Positions 19,506 to 27,744 of a DNA stretch of 64,000 nucleotides are shown piece by piece. This DNA is from an uncultured Pseudomonadales bacterium (lineage in GTDB: Bacteria > Pseudomonadota > Gammaproteobacteria > Pseudomonadales > Pseudohongiellaceae). How positions within the stretch are numbered: position 1 is the first letter of the stretch; every line of letters begins with the position of its first letter. Under the pieces are notes generated by a model, which saw only the letters and a list, made by a program, of their open reading frames with translations, made no database searches and was not told where the DNA came from. The stretch spans positions 124,001 through 188,000 of the forward strand of contig CAMYOK010000002.1 of NCBI GenBank assembly GCA_947259995.1, given 5' to 3'. The position numbers and the translations under genes were made by a program.

Positions 19506-20096
19506 ATGAACTCTATTGTAAAACGCATTGGCCTGACATTATTGGGGGCATTTTTTGGGTTTAGTTTACAGGCCGCCGATTCCGGTTGGATCACCTTGAT
19601 CGATGGTGAAAATGGGATGGAGAATTTTTCAATTGTCGGTTCTGCTAATTGGAGTGCCACCGATGGGGCGTTACAAGCTACGGAAAGCCCAGGCACTTCG
19701 TTCCTTGTCACTAACGAGTCCTATGGTGATTTCGAGCTACATATTGAGTTTTGGGTAAGCGACGACGCCAATAGCGGAATTTATATGCGCTGCCAAGATA
19801 TAACAGGCATCACAGATCGCAACTGCTATGAAGCCAATATTTACGATCAACGCCCAGACTTGTCCTTTGGCACTGGTGGCATTGTGCACATCGGCCCTGT
19901 TTCCGAGCCATTCCCTAAAGTGGGAGGTCAGTGGAATACGTATCACATCACTCTTGATGGGGAGTCACTCACCGTGGTTTTAAATGGCGAACAAACAGTC
20001 CACGCGATGGATGATCAATTTGCGCAAGGCCCTATTGCGTTGCAATGGGCCCGCGGGACCGTGCGCTTTCGTGCCATGCGAATTAGGCCTTTATAA
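19506..20096 (+). CDS. exported DUF1080 (3-keto-disaccharide hydrolase-like) protein
   Basis: A 196-residue protein with a signal peptide ending near LQAAD. The mature part is a concanavalin-like DUF1080 domain: GWITLIDGENGMENF, then FELHIEFWVSDDANSGIYMR and the RMRIRPL end. Some members of the family hydrolyse 3-keto-glycosides; most are uncharacterised. TAGGAGTGAAG precedes the ATG. It lies 27 bases after the hydrolase gene, and a strong hairpin follows it. Confidence 0.85.
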   Translation: MNSIVKRIGLTLLGAFFGFSLQAADSGWITLIDGENGMENFSIVGSANWSATDGALQATESPGTSFLVTNESYGDFELHIEFWVSDDANSGIYMRCQDITGITDRNCYEANIYDQRPDLSFGTGGIVHIGPVSEPFPKVGGQWNTYHITLDGESLTVVLNGEQTVHAMDDQFAQGPIALQWARGTVRFRAMRIRPL

Positions 20097-20115
20097 GCGC
20101 CAAATAGAAGTGCTT

Positions 20116-20157
20116 GCGTAGACAGTTGACCTACATCAACATAAAGACTGTCTACGC
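20116..20157 (+). terminator. 11-bp perfect inverted repeat after the DUF1080 gene
   Basis: GCGTAGACAGT (20116-20126) pairs exactly with ACTGTCTACGC (20147-20157) around a 20-base loop. A pyrimidine-rich but not T-pure stretch follows. It may end transcription from the upstream genes. The loop contains the FNR-like site, so a regulatory role is also possible. Confidence 0.5.
20126..20139 (+). promoter_or_regulatory. FNR/ANR/DNR-like box
   Basis: TTGAC-CTAC-ATCAA matches the FNR-family consensus TTGAT-N4-ATCAA at nine of ten fixed positions. It lies about 183 bases before the copper-type TonB receptor start. OprC in Pseudomonas is reported to respond to anaerobiosis, which fits, but the distance to a promoter here has not been established. 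Confidence 0.45.
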
Positions 20158-20321
20158 CCTTCTCTCCGCCTTTGCCACACTGGCAGTTTTCACATATAAA
20201 CTTCTATTTTCAATGAGTTAGACGAGACACAAGCTCTCTACTGCGACAATATGTCACAGGCCGATACCCCCCCTTCTTTGTTAGGATGTTACCTTAAGTA
20301 ACTCTATGACAAGGATTATCT

Positions 20322-22445
20322 ATGAAACAGTTTATCCAATTGACACTACCTGCCTGCATACTTGCTGCCAACGCCGCCTATGCCCAGCCGCAGAATGTCG
20401 AAGAGATTATTGTTGTCGGGGTACAAGACACCCATACCGTACGCACAGACGACACAATGGTCGCACCTGCGGATACAGCCGAACTACTAAAGAGAATGCC
20501 TGGCGCTAACGTCAATAAAAATGGCGAACTTACCGGTATTGCTCAGTACCGCGGCATGTACGGAGACCGAATTAACGTCTCCATCAATGGCACTCACATC
20601 AACTCCGGTGGTCCCAATGCGATGGACGCACCTCTGCACTATGCGCCTGTGGCGTTAATCGAATCACTATCGATCAGCCGCGGCATTGTGCCAGTAAGCA
20701 TGGGGCAAGAAACAATCGGCGGCCACATGCACGCCGAAACCTATAGCGGCGAATTTGGAACATCCGATTCTTTTGAATTTGCCGGCCGCGCCTATTTCGG
20801 TGGTCAAACAGTCAATGACGGACAAGTGGGCAGCTCCTTGCTCTCTCTTGCCAACCGGAATCACATTTTCCGCACGTTTTTAATGCATGAGAAAGGTGAC
20901 AATTCTGAGTTCCCCGGCGGGACGATTCTGTCTTCGGAATATGACCGAGATCGTTGGGACATAGGCTATAGCTACCAGCAAGGCGACCATGAGTTCAGTG
21001 TTGATTTTGCACGCAACAACACACTCCACGCCGGCACCGCCGCATTGCCAATGGACATCTTGGCATTGGACAGTGATCTATTCCGCGCTAAATACGAGTA
21101 CAACGGCGTCGACTACCGTATTACCGCGCAATACTCCAACGATGACATCCTGCACATCATGAGTAATAACCAACTGCGCCGCCCACCTCAGACTGCCGCT
21201 GGCACGCCAGATGGCATGCGTTTTCGAGACGCACTCACTACCAGTGACAGCCAAGGCTTCTCCGTCAAAGTGGAACGCGATGTTGATAATGGCGTGTGGA
21301 AAGTAGGCTTGGACGGCAACCTCGCCGAGCATAACGCCTTGATCATGAACCCTAACGTTGCCGCTTTTTATATCGACAATTTCAAAGACATAGAACGTGA
21401 TGTACTAGGCGTTTATGTAGAGCGAGAGATGTCGATTGGCGACGACATGGGTTTAGAATATGGCGTGCGCTATAACCGCGTGACCACCGATTCTGGACAA
21501 GTCGGCGCTAACCTCAATCCGATGAATGCTGCCGCCGGCATGCCATTCATGATGAACAATATGGCGCAGATGCTCTTGAACCGCTTTAATAACAGCGACC
21601 TTTCGCAGAGCGACGGGAACCTGGATTGGTTCACACGCCTGAGCATCGAGAGTGGTTTCGACACCACATGGTATGTCGGTGCGGCACGTAAATCACGTGC
21701 CCCATCCTATCAAGAGCGTTACTTGTGGATGCCACTGACTTCAACCGGTGGTTTGGCCGATGGCAAAAACTATACGGGCAACCCAGACTTAAAGCCTGAG
21801 GTCGCCCACGAGATTGAAGTCGGCTTTGACTACGATGGCGATGCAGTTTCTATTTACCCCCGCCTTTTTTACCGCGACGTGAGCGATTTCATTCAGGGTG
21901 TGCCAAGCACTGATATGATGTCGATCAATTTTGCGCAGATGATGGCGAACATGGGGATGGGCGCACCGGACCCATTGCAGTTTGCCAACGTCGATGCAAA
22001 ATACTATGGCTTCGATGTCGAGGCATTGTTCGAGTTAAGCGATAGCATCAACCTTCGCACTGTGGCCAGTATCGTGCGCGGCCAGCGTAAAGATATCTCG
22101 GACGACCTCTATCGCATCTCGCCAGACAATATGTTGATCGCCTTGGATTACCACCGTAACAACTGGTCTACGAGTTTTGAGACTGCGTTTTACGCCAATC
22201 AAGACCACGTCTCGGAGACTAACCTCGAAGCCAAGACTGGCGGTTATACTGTCGTGAACCTCACGGGGCGTTGGAATGTCTCTCCAGACTTAGAGCTTGG
22301 CGCTGGTATCAATAATCTTCTTGATGCCGAATATGAAGATCACCTCGCGGGTTATAATCGCGCTTACAACCCTGAGATTGCCATTGGCGATCGACTTCCA
22401 GGCTTGGGCCGCAGCCTGTACGCGCGAATGATGTGGTACTTCTAA
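20322..22445 (+). CDS. TonB-dependent receptor, OprC/NosA copper type
   Basis: A 707-residue outer-membrane receptor with signal peptide (to about residue 21), a TonB-box-like VEEIIVVGV, plug domain and beta barrel ending in aromatic residues (MMWYF). The plug motif YRGMYGDRINVSINGTHINS followed by GGPNAMDAPLHYAP and GQETIGGH is characteristic of the OprC/NosA copper receptors. Two extracellular-type stretches near residues 398-424 and 530-548 are unusually rich in methionine, in keeping with copper binding. It lies downstream of the NosR-like cluster on the same strand; an FNR-like box precedes it. It converges with the ThiS-like gene, one base apart. Confidence 0.87.
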   Translation: MKQFIQLTLPACILAANAAYAQPQNVEEIIVVGVQDTHTVRTDDTMVAPADTAELLKRMPGANVNKNGELTGIAQYRGMYGDRINVSINGTHINSGGPNAMDAPLHYAPVALIESLSISRGIVPVSMGQETIGGHMHAETYSGEFGTSDSFEFAGRAYFGGQTVNDGQVGSSLLSLANRNHIFRTFLMHEKGDNSEFPGGTILSSEYDRDRWDIGYSYQQGDHEFSVDFARNNTLHAGTAALPMDILALDSDLFRAKYEYNGVDYRITAQYSNDDILHIMSNNQLRRPPQTAAGTPDGMRFRDALTTSDSQGFSVKVERDVDNGVWKVGLDGNLAEHNALIMNPNVAAFYIDNFKDIERDVLGVYVEREMSIGDDMGLEYGVRYNRVTTDSGQVGANLNPMNAAAGMPFMMNNMAQMLLNRFNNSDLSQSDGNLDWFTRLSIESGFDTTWYVGAARKSRAPSYQERYLWMPLTSTGGLADGKNYTGNPDLKPEVAHEIEVGFDYDGDAVSIYPRLFYRDVSDFIQGVPSTDMMSINFAQMMANMGMGAPDPLQFANVDAKYYGFDVEALFELSDSINLRTVASIVRGQRKDISDDLYRISPDNMLIALDYHRNNWSTSFETAFYANQDHVSETNLEAKTGGYTVVNLTGRWNVSPDLELGAGINNLLDAEYEDHLAGYNRAYNPEIAIGDRLPGLGRSLYARMMWYF

Positions 22446-22446
22446 G

Positions 22447-22722
22447 CTAACCCCCACTCAGAGCGCCTACTATTTGCACACGAGCATTGGGCGCTACAGG
22501 TGCGGCAAGGTCTCGCACCATTTGTTCACCGATAAACATGGCAATATGCCGACGTATATTGCCATGTTCATCGACCACCCTGAACGCGAGCCCGCGATGA
22601 CGGCGTTCAAGCTCAGCAATGACATCTGCAAGACAGAGATCTTCCCGCTCAGTTGCCATCGTTAGTTCACGCTTTCCCTGCGTATAGTCGTCCAATTGGG
22701 ACGGAAGGAAAACTCGAATCAC
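22447..22722 (-). CDS. ThiS/MoaD-like ubiquitin-fold protein
   Basis: A 91-residue beta-grasp protein ending in Gly-Gly (ALSGG), the hallmark of sulfur-carrier proteins activated by adenylation and thiocarboxylation. VIAELERRHRGL and RRHIAMFIGEQMVRDL fit the MoaD-like fold. The start is a GTG that overlaps the TGA of the propeller gene (GTGA, 22719-22722), so the two are translationally coupled. No MoeB/ThiF-type activating enzyme or molybdopterin synthase gene lies next to it. Its client pathway is unknown. Confidence 0.82.
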   Translation of the reverse strand: MIRVFLPSQLDDYTQGKRELTMATEREDLCLADVIAELERRHRGLAFRVVDEHGNIRRHIAMFIGEQMVRDLAAPVAPNARVQIVGALSGG

Positions 22723-23858
22723 GGGATGTTCACCACTTCAATCGAATAGATTTGCGGCAAGTCCAAAGCAATCACTTGCCAGCTCTGGCCACCATCCATA
22801 CTCCCCCACAATTGGCCATTGCTAGTGCCTAAGTACACACCAACGCTGTCTTCTTGATCTACGGCCATGCATTGGCGCTTCACTGTCCACCAAGCTTGCT
22901 CTTGCGGAAAGCCTTTATCTTGGCGACTAAAACTTGCTCCCCCGTCATGGGAACAATAAACGGCGGGCTTACCGTCGGGGCTAGTGCGCGGCCATTGTCC
23001 TGAACCGTCCATCGGGAAGACCCAGATCGTGTCTGGGTCACGTGGGTGCACGACAATCGGAAAACCTATATCTCCCACTTCTTTTGGCAAATTGTCGCCA
23101 ATTCGCGTCCAGCGGTTACCTTCGTTTCTATCAAGGGCATACAGCCCACAATGATTCTGGTGATAGAGCCTGTTGCTTTGCACAGGGTGCATAATCAAAC
23201 AATGCGGATCATGCCCAAACTCATATTCAGTCCCGTCTTCTTTAGGTGGATAGAAATCCATGGCCACGCCACTGTTCAGCGCTTGCCACGACTCACCCGC
23301 ATCAACACTTTCGAATATTCCACCGCCAGACATGGCAATCAATAAGTGCTTTTTATTCTGTGGGTCAACAATTATGGAATGCAATTTCGGACCATCGGGT
23401 GTGCCATCTTTGTCGCCCCCTCGCCACTCGAAAAAATCTGGATGATGGTTAAACCCTAGCACCTCCTGCCAAGTGCCTCCGCCATCGACAGATTTGAATA
23501 GGCCTTGCGGCGAAGTGCCCGCGTACCACACATTAGGCTCACTCTGATGCCCTTGGCTTAGCCAAAACACATGATCAACACTGCGGGCAGCCCCATTGGG
23601 CTCCACTGAAAACGCCGGAGGCGAACTGGCTTCACGCCAGCTAGTACCGGCGTCATTAGAGATAAAAATCGAAGGCCCAAGGTGGCCACTTCCCACCGAC
23701 ATTAAGCGCACGGCAGGGTCTCGCGTGTCAGCTACAAAATGACTCACAACCGCGCCTAAGTGCTGCGGGCCATTGATTTTCCAGGCAGATCGATCGGCAT
23801 TGCTGTCGATGATCCATGCTCCTTTTCGAGTACCTACAAGTAACTGTTGCCGACTCAT
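22719..23858 (-). CDS. Asp-box (BNR) beta-propeller protein, sialidase-like fold
   Basis: A 379-residue protein without signal peptide. At least five Asp-box turns (S-x-D-x-G-x-S/T-W) are visible: SNDAGTSW, SVDGGGTW, SVDAGESW, SHDGGASF and SMDGGQSW, as in sialidase and BNR-type propellers. Database names such as exo-alpha-sialidase for such proteins rest on the fold; I see no sialidase arginine triad that I can place. AAGGGG precedes the ATG. The coupled ThiS/MoaD-like gene follows directly, a pairing I believe recurs in other proteobacteria. Confidence 0.8.
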   Translation of the reverse strand: MSRQQLLVGTRKGAWIIDSNADRSAWKINGPQHLGAVVSHFVADTRDPAVRLMSVGSGHLGPSIFISNDAGTSWREASSPPAFSVEPNGAARSVDHVFWLSQGHQSEPNVWYAGTSPQGLFKSVDGGGTWQEVLGFNHHPDFFEWRGGDKDGTPDGPKLHSIIVDPQNKKHLLIAMSGGGIFESVDAGESWQALNSGVAMDFYPPKEDGTEYEFGHDPHCLIMHPVQSNRLYHQNHCGLYALDRNEGNRWTRIGDNLPKEVGDIGFPIVVHPRDPDTIWVFPMDGSGQWPRTSPDGKPAVYCSHDGGASFSRQDKGFPQEQAWWTVKRQCMAVDQEDSVGVYLGTSNGQLWGSMDGGQSWQVIALDLPQIYSIEVVNIP

Positions 23859-24080
23859 CGTGTTTTCCCCTTATTATTTTGACTACAACGCTAGCAAATC
23901 TCTTCGTCTTCTCACAATAAAAAACTTCTGAAAGGTCATTTTCCCCTCATATTGTGCGAATATTGCCCGCGACTTTATCGACAATAGTCATTGAGTAAGC
24001 GATCGGCCGAAACCTTAGGGAAAATGTTTCCATGCCTTTGGCTAGTTATATCTCCAAACGAAATAGAAGAGGAAAAAGAT

Positions 24081-25133
24081 TTGAGCAAGTTATTCGAAGC
24101 AATACAGATTGGCGACCTAATACTCCCCAATCGCATAATCATGGCACCACTGACTCGTTGCAGAGCCAGTGCAGGACGAGTTCCTAATGCGCTGATGGCG
24201 AAGTACTACGAGCAACGCGCTAGCGCTGGCCTCATTATCAGTGAGGCCACATCGGTCACCCCAATGGGCGTTGGTTACCCCAATACGCCGGGCATTTGGT
24301 CTGATGAACAGGTCGAAGGATGGAAGCTAACAACAGATGCAGTCCATAAGGCAGGAGGCCGCATTGTATTGCAACTTTGGCATGTGGGCCGTATTTCCGA
24401 CTCAATGTACCTAGACGGCCAAGAGCCCGTTGCCCCTAGCGCTATCGCCGCCAAGGGCCATGTTAGCCTCGTTCGACCTGAGAGGCCCTACCCAACCCCG
24501 AGAGAGTTAAGTGGTGATGAAGTTGCACAAGTCATCGAGGACTACCGCAAAGGCGCTCAAAACGCTAAGAAAGCCGGGTTTGATGGCGTTGAACTACACG
24601 GGGCAAATGGCTATTTGCTCGACCAATTCTTACAAAGTTCCACCAACCAGCGCGATGATCAATACGGTGGCAACTTAGAGAATCGTGCACGCCTCATGCT
24701 GGCGGCCACCGATGCGGCTATCTCTGTTTGGGGTGCTGAACGTGTCGGAGTCCATCTTGCCCCTCGTGCCGATGCGCATGATATGGGTGACGACAATCTC
24801 TCTGAGACTTTCACCTATGTGGCCACGGAACTCGGAAAACGTAAAATTGCGTTTATCTGCACTCGTGAACATTTTCAAGCACCCGCACTAACGCCAAAAC
24901 TCAAAAAAGCCTTCGGCGGGCCTGTGATCATTAACGAACAGATGAGCAAGGAGCAAGCACTAGAGTTGATTGAGAAAGGCGATGGCGATGCAGTGGCATT
25001 TGGACGTTGGTATATCGCGAATCCAGACTTGGTAGAGCGCTTAGAAAACGACGCCGACTTAAACCCTTTGAATCAAAACACGATCTACGCTGAAGGGGAA
25101 ACGGGCTACACCGACTACCCAGCAATGGCGTAA
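24081..25133 (+). CDS. Old Yellow Enzyme family NADH:flavin oxidoreductase
   Basis: An FMN-dependent ene-reductase of the NemA/alkene reductase group, reducing activated C=C bonds or nitro groups. APLTRCRA near the N terminus, the FMN-barrel core, and FDGVELHGANGYLLDQFLQ with the NQRDDQYGG segment are typical. I set the start at the TTG at 24081 (LSKLFEAIQIGDL), with AGAAGAGG 8 bases upstream, since this gives the normal 350-residue length; a longer frame opens at 23991 with non-homologous-looking sequence. Confidence 0.88.
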   Translation: MSKLFEAIQIGDLILPNRIIMAPLTRCRASAGRVPNALMAKYYEQRASAGLIISEATSVTPMGVGYPNTPGIWSDEQVEGWKLTTDAVHKAGGRIVLQLWHVGRISDSMYLDGQEPVAPSAIAAKGHVSLVRPERPYPTPRELSGDEVAQVIEDYRKGAQNAKKAGFDGVELHGANGYLLDQFLQSSTNQRDDQYGGNLENRARLMLAATDAAISVWGAERVGVHLAPRADAHDMGDDNLSETFTYVATELGKRKIAFICTREHFQAPALTPKLKKAFGGPVIINEQMSKEQALELIEKGDGDAVAFGRWYIANPDLVERLENDADLNPLNQNTIYAEGETGYTDYPAMA

Positions 25134-25155
25134 ATAATCCTGCAAGCGCAGGAGC

Positions 25156-27066
25156 CTAAGTTGTCTGAATAGGAATTGGGGGGATAGGGCAATCGAGCGT
25201 TGCCGCTATCGCTCGGAAGACTTCTAGCTCCTGTGCACTTGCGGCGCCATCGGCGGCAATAATGATGGCACAGGCTTTCAAGAATGCTGGTTTCTGCAAG
25301 GGCTTCAAATGCACTAGCGTATCGAGTGCCGCATTAATTTGCGTGATGCTCATGGAGTCACGAGTAGGAATCGCAGCAGACTCAAGCTTGAGCATTTGCA
25401 ACGCTTGTTGGTAAACAGCATTCTCATCCACTCCATCTGTTCGCCCCGCTTTCAATACAAAGGCCAATATTATTTTACACTCATCGGCCAAATGTCTAAT
25501 TGCACGATGACTCGTATGATGCAGTTTATTTTTAGGCGCAAATACGGCATCTAATTGATGCAACACTACTCGCTGCAAGGCCCACTCCCATAAACTTGTG
25601 CGGCCATCGCTTTGGATTAGCACCTGCAAATTTTCTTTAAATTTCACGTATTGTTTAGGGCTTAGTTGTCGTAGCACTGGCAGGCACACATTGACCAATG
25701 GCAAACGAAACTCTTCTTGAACATGCAACTGCTTCGACACTAAACCCTGCAAGGCTTGCACTACTTCTGGGTCCGCCGATTGTTCCAAAGCGCGCAATTG
25801 CGCTGCGCGCATCTCTTCGGATTCATCTAACAACAACAGATAAATGATTGCTCTAGCACTGAACGGGTCTCGTGCGGCGGCAATGAGTGGCTCAGGAATG
25901 TTTCCTAGAATCACTTTCGCTTGTTCTAAGTTAGCCTCGTGCACATTTCCCGATTGCGCCATGAGTGAATCAATTAATGCGAGAGCGCTAAGAGCACTCA
26001 TGGCTTGCGGACCTGACGGGGACGCTTGTTGTTTAGTGGTCGCCGCAGACGGCTCTTTTACATCGCGAGCGGGCAGTTCATAACTTCCATCCCACTGCGG
26101 TTGGATTTGTTTAATGCGTTTTTCCAAAGGGGGGTGGGTGGCAAAAAGCGAATTCAAAGAGCGACGCACACCATTGCCAAACAACGAGTGACTGATCTCT
26201 GAGGCGCCCGGGTTCTCAAGTATAGAGCCAGTGCTACTCGCGCCAATTCGCTTCAATGCGTCGGCGATGCCATTCGGATTGCGAGTGTATTGCACCGCAG
26301 AAGCATCGGCGAGAAACTCGCGCTGTCGGCTCACCGCCGCCTTTATCAAGTTGCCGAAAAACGTTCCCGCATAACCAATGATCATGAGGCCGATGCCAAG
26401 CACAGCGATCTGATTGCCATCCTTTGATCGTCTTGAACGTCCAGTAGTGCGGATAATGTAGTAGCCAATAATTCCGAGCACCATAATTCCGTGCAAAATT
26501 CCGATCAGGCGAATATTGATGCGCATATCGCCGTGTAAGATATGGCTAAACTCGTGCGCTATCACTCCCTGCAGCTCGTCTCGACTCAAGCTTTGAATCG
26601 CTCCACGAGTAATGCCAATCACCGCGTCATTCGTATTGTAACCGGCGGCAAAGGCATTGATCGCTTCTTCTTCAATGAGATAAACCGGGGGGACCGGCGT
26701 CCCTGAGGCAATGGCCATCTCTTCAACCACATTGAGTATCCGTTGCTCATCGAGATTATCACTGCCATTGACGATCAAGCGCCCCTGCATCATCTCGGCA
26801 ATGCGCGCACCACCCCCTGACAAACTAATCAACTTATACAGTGAACCAAAGCCGACAATGGCAAGGATTGCCACGCTAACGTAGGCGAAGAGTCGCCAAT
26901 CAATGCGTTGGAACATCGGCACATTGATGGTTTCGGCGAACGCCCCTAGGGCGAAGAGAATTAATAGATTGGTAATCGCAATTAAGCTAATAAGAGAGAG
27001 CACGAACAGGCCGACAAGTCTGACCGTGTTCTTTCGGGCAATATCCTGTGATCGGAAAAAATCCAT
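25156..27066 (-). CDS. M48 family metallopeptidase with C-terminal TerB-like extension
   Basis: A 636-residue membrane protease of the HtpX/Ste24 type. Two N-terminal helices (about residues 15-40 and 60-80) precede the zinc site HEFSH at residues 171-175, with further helices around 190-245 and FLADASAVQYTRNP supplying the third ligand region. After residue about 340 a long soluble extension follows, ending in KACAIIIAADGAASAQELEVFRAIA, which resembles a TerB-like helical domain. The upstream gene is lemA, 21 bases away; LemA and M48 proteases commonly form a pair. Role is probably in membrane protein quality control. Confidence 0.87.
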   Translation of the reverse strand: MDFFRSQDIARKNTVRLVGLFVLSLISLIAITNLLILFALGAFAETINVPMFQRIDWRLFAYVSVAILAIVGFGSLYKLISLSGGGARIAEMMQGRLIVNGSDNLDEQRILNVVEEMAIASGTPVPPVYLIEEEAINAFAAGYNTNDAVIGITRGAIQSLSRDELQGVIAHEFSHILHGDMRINIRLIGILHGIMVLGIIGYYIIRTTGRSRRSKDGNQIAVLGIGLMIIGYAGTFFGNLIKAAVSRQREFLADASAVQYTRNPNGIADALKRIGASSTGSILENPGASEISHSLFGNGVRRSLNSLFATHPPLEKRIKQIQPQWDGSYELPARDVKEPSAATTKQQASPSGPQAMSALSALALIDSLMAQSGNVHEANLEQAKVILGNIPEPLIAAARDPFSARAIIYLLLLDESEEMRAAQLRALEQSADPEVVQALQGLVSKQLHVQEEFRLPLVNVCLPVLRQLSPKQYVKFKENLQVLIQSDGRTSLWEWALQRVVLHQLDAVFAPKNKLHHTSHRAIRHLADECKIILAFVLKAGRTDGVDENAVYQQALQMLKLESAAIPTRDSMSITQINAALDTLVHLKPLQKPAFLKACAIIIAADGAASAQELEVFRAIAATLDCPIPPIPIQTT

Positions 27067-27087
27067 GCTCGAAATCTCAGTGCGACT

Positions 27088-27684
27088 TTAAAATGATACT
27101 TTTGGCGCCTCTTGAATCTGCTCGCTATCAGCAAACTGCAACAAAGACGCGTCTTGACTATGCCCAAACATGCCAGCAAACACCACTGGTGGAAACGACT
27201 GTTTATAGGTGTTGTACATCATGACTTGATCGTTGAAAGACTGACGAGCGAAAGCCACTTTGTTTTCTGTGCTGGTTAGCTCTTCACTCACTTGCATCAT
27301 GTTCTGGTTGGCCTTGAGGTCAGGATAGGCTTCCATGACGACATTTAAACGTCCTAGAGCAGCACCTAGCGCCCCTTCCTTGCCAGCGAGGTCTGTCATC
27401 GCTGCGGCATTGCCAGGGTTCGCAGCGGCGGCTGCTAAACCATTGGCGGCGGAGTTACGTGCCGCGATCACTGCTTCGAGGGTTTCACGTTCGTGCCCCA
27501 TATAGGCTTTGGCAGTTTCAACTAAATTGGGAATGAGATCGTAGCGGCGCTTAAGTTGCACCTCGATCTGTGCGAAGGCGTTTTGATAGCGATTTCGAAG
27601 ACTAACGAGTTGATTGTAAATCGCGATGGAGTAGAGAAAAACAGCCGCGACTACAGCTAAAATTACGATCATTGTAATACTCAT
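27088..27684 (-). CDS. lemA: LemA family protein
   Basis: A 198-residue protein with one N-terminal transmembrane helix followed by a long helical domain: LRNRYQNAFAQIEVQLKRRY DLIPNLVE-type segment (residues about 30-55), YPDLKANQNM and ENKVAFARQSFNDQVMMYN are the LemA hallmarks. A strong AAGGAGG lies 6 bases before the ATG. It is followed by the M48 protease on the same strand. LemA proteins are of unsettled function but are often linked to membrane proteases. Confidence 0.92.
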   Translation of the reverse strand: MSITMIVILAVVAAVFLYSIAIYNQLVSLRNRYQNAFAQIEVQLKRRYDLIPNLVETAKAYMGHERETLEAVIAARNSAANGLAAAAANPGNAAAMTDLAGKEGALGAALGRLNVVMEAYPDLKANQNMMQVSEELTSTENKVAFARQSFNDQVMMYNTYKQSFPPVVFAGMFGHSQDASLLQFADSEQIQEAPKVSF

Positions 27685-27708
27685 GACGCCTCCTTAAGAC
27701 AAATAGAC

Positions 27709-27734
27709 GCGAGTAAGAGTCACCCCTTACTCGC
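27709..27734 (-). terminator. hairpin downstream of the PQQ dehydrogenase gene
   Basis: GCGAGTAAG (27709-27717) pairs with CTTACTCGC (27726-27734) around an 8-base loop. It begins 11 bases after the PQQ dehydrogenase stop and lies before lemA; on the minus strand it is followed by GTCTATTTGT, a weak T-rich stretch. Confidence 0.6.
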
Positions 27735-27744
27735 TCCGGTATAG

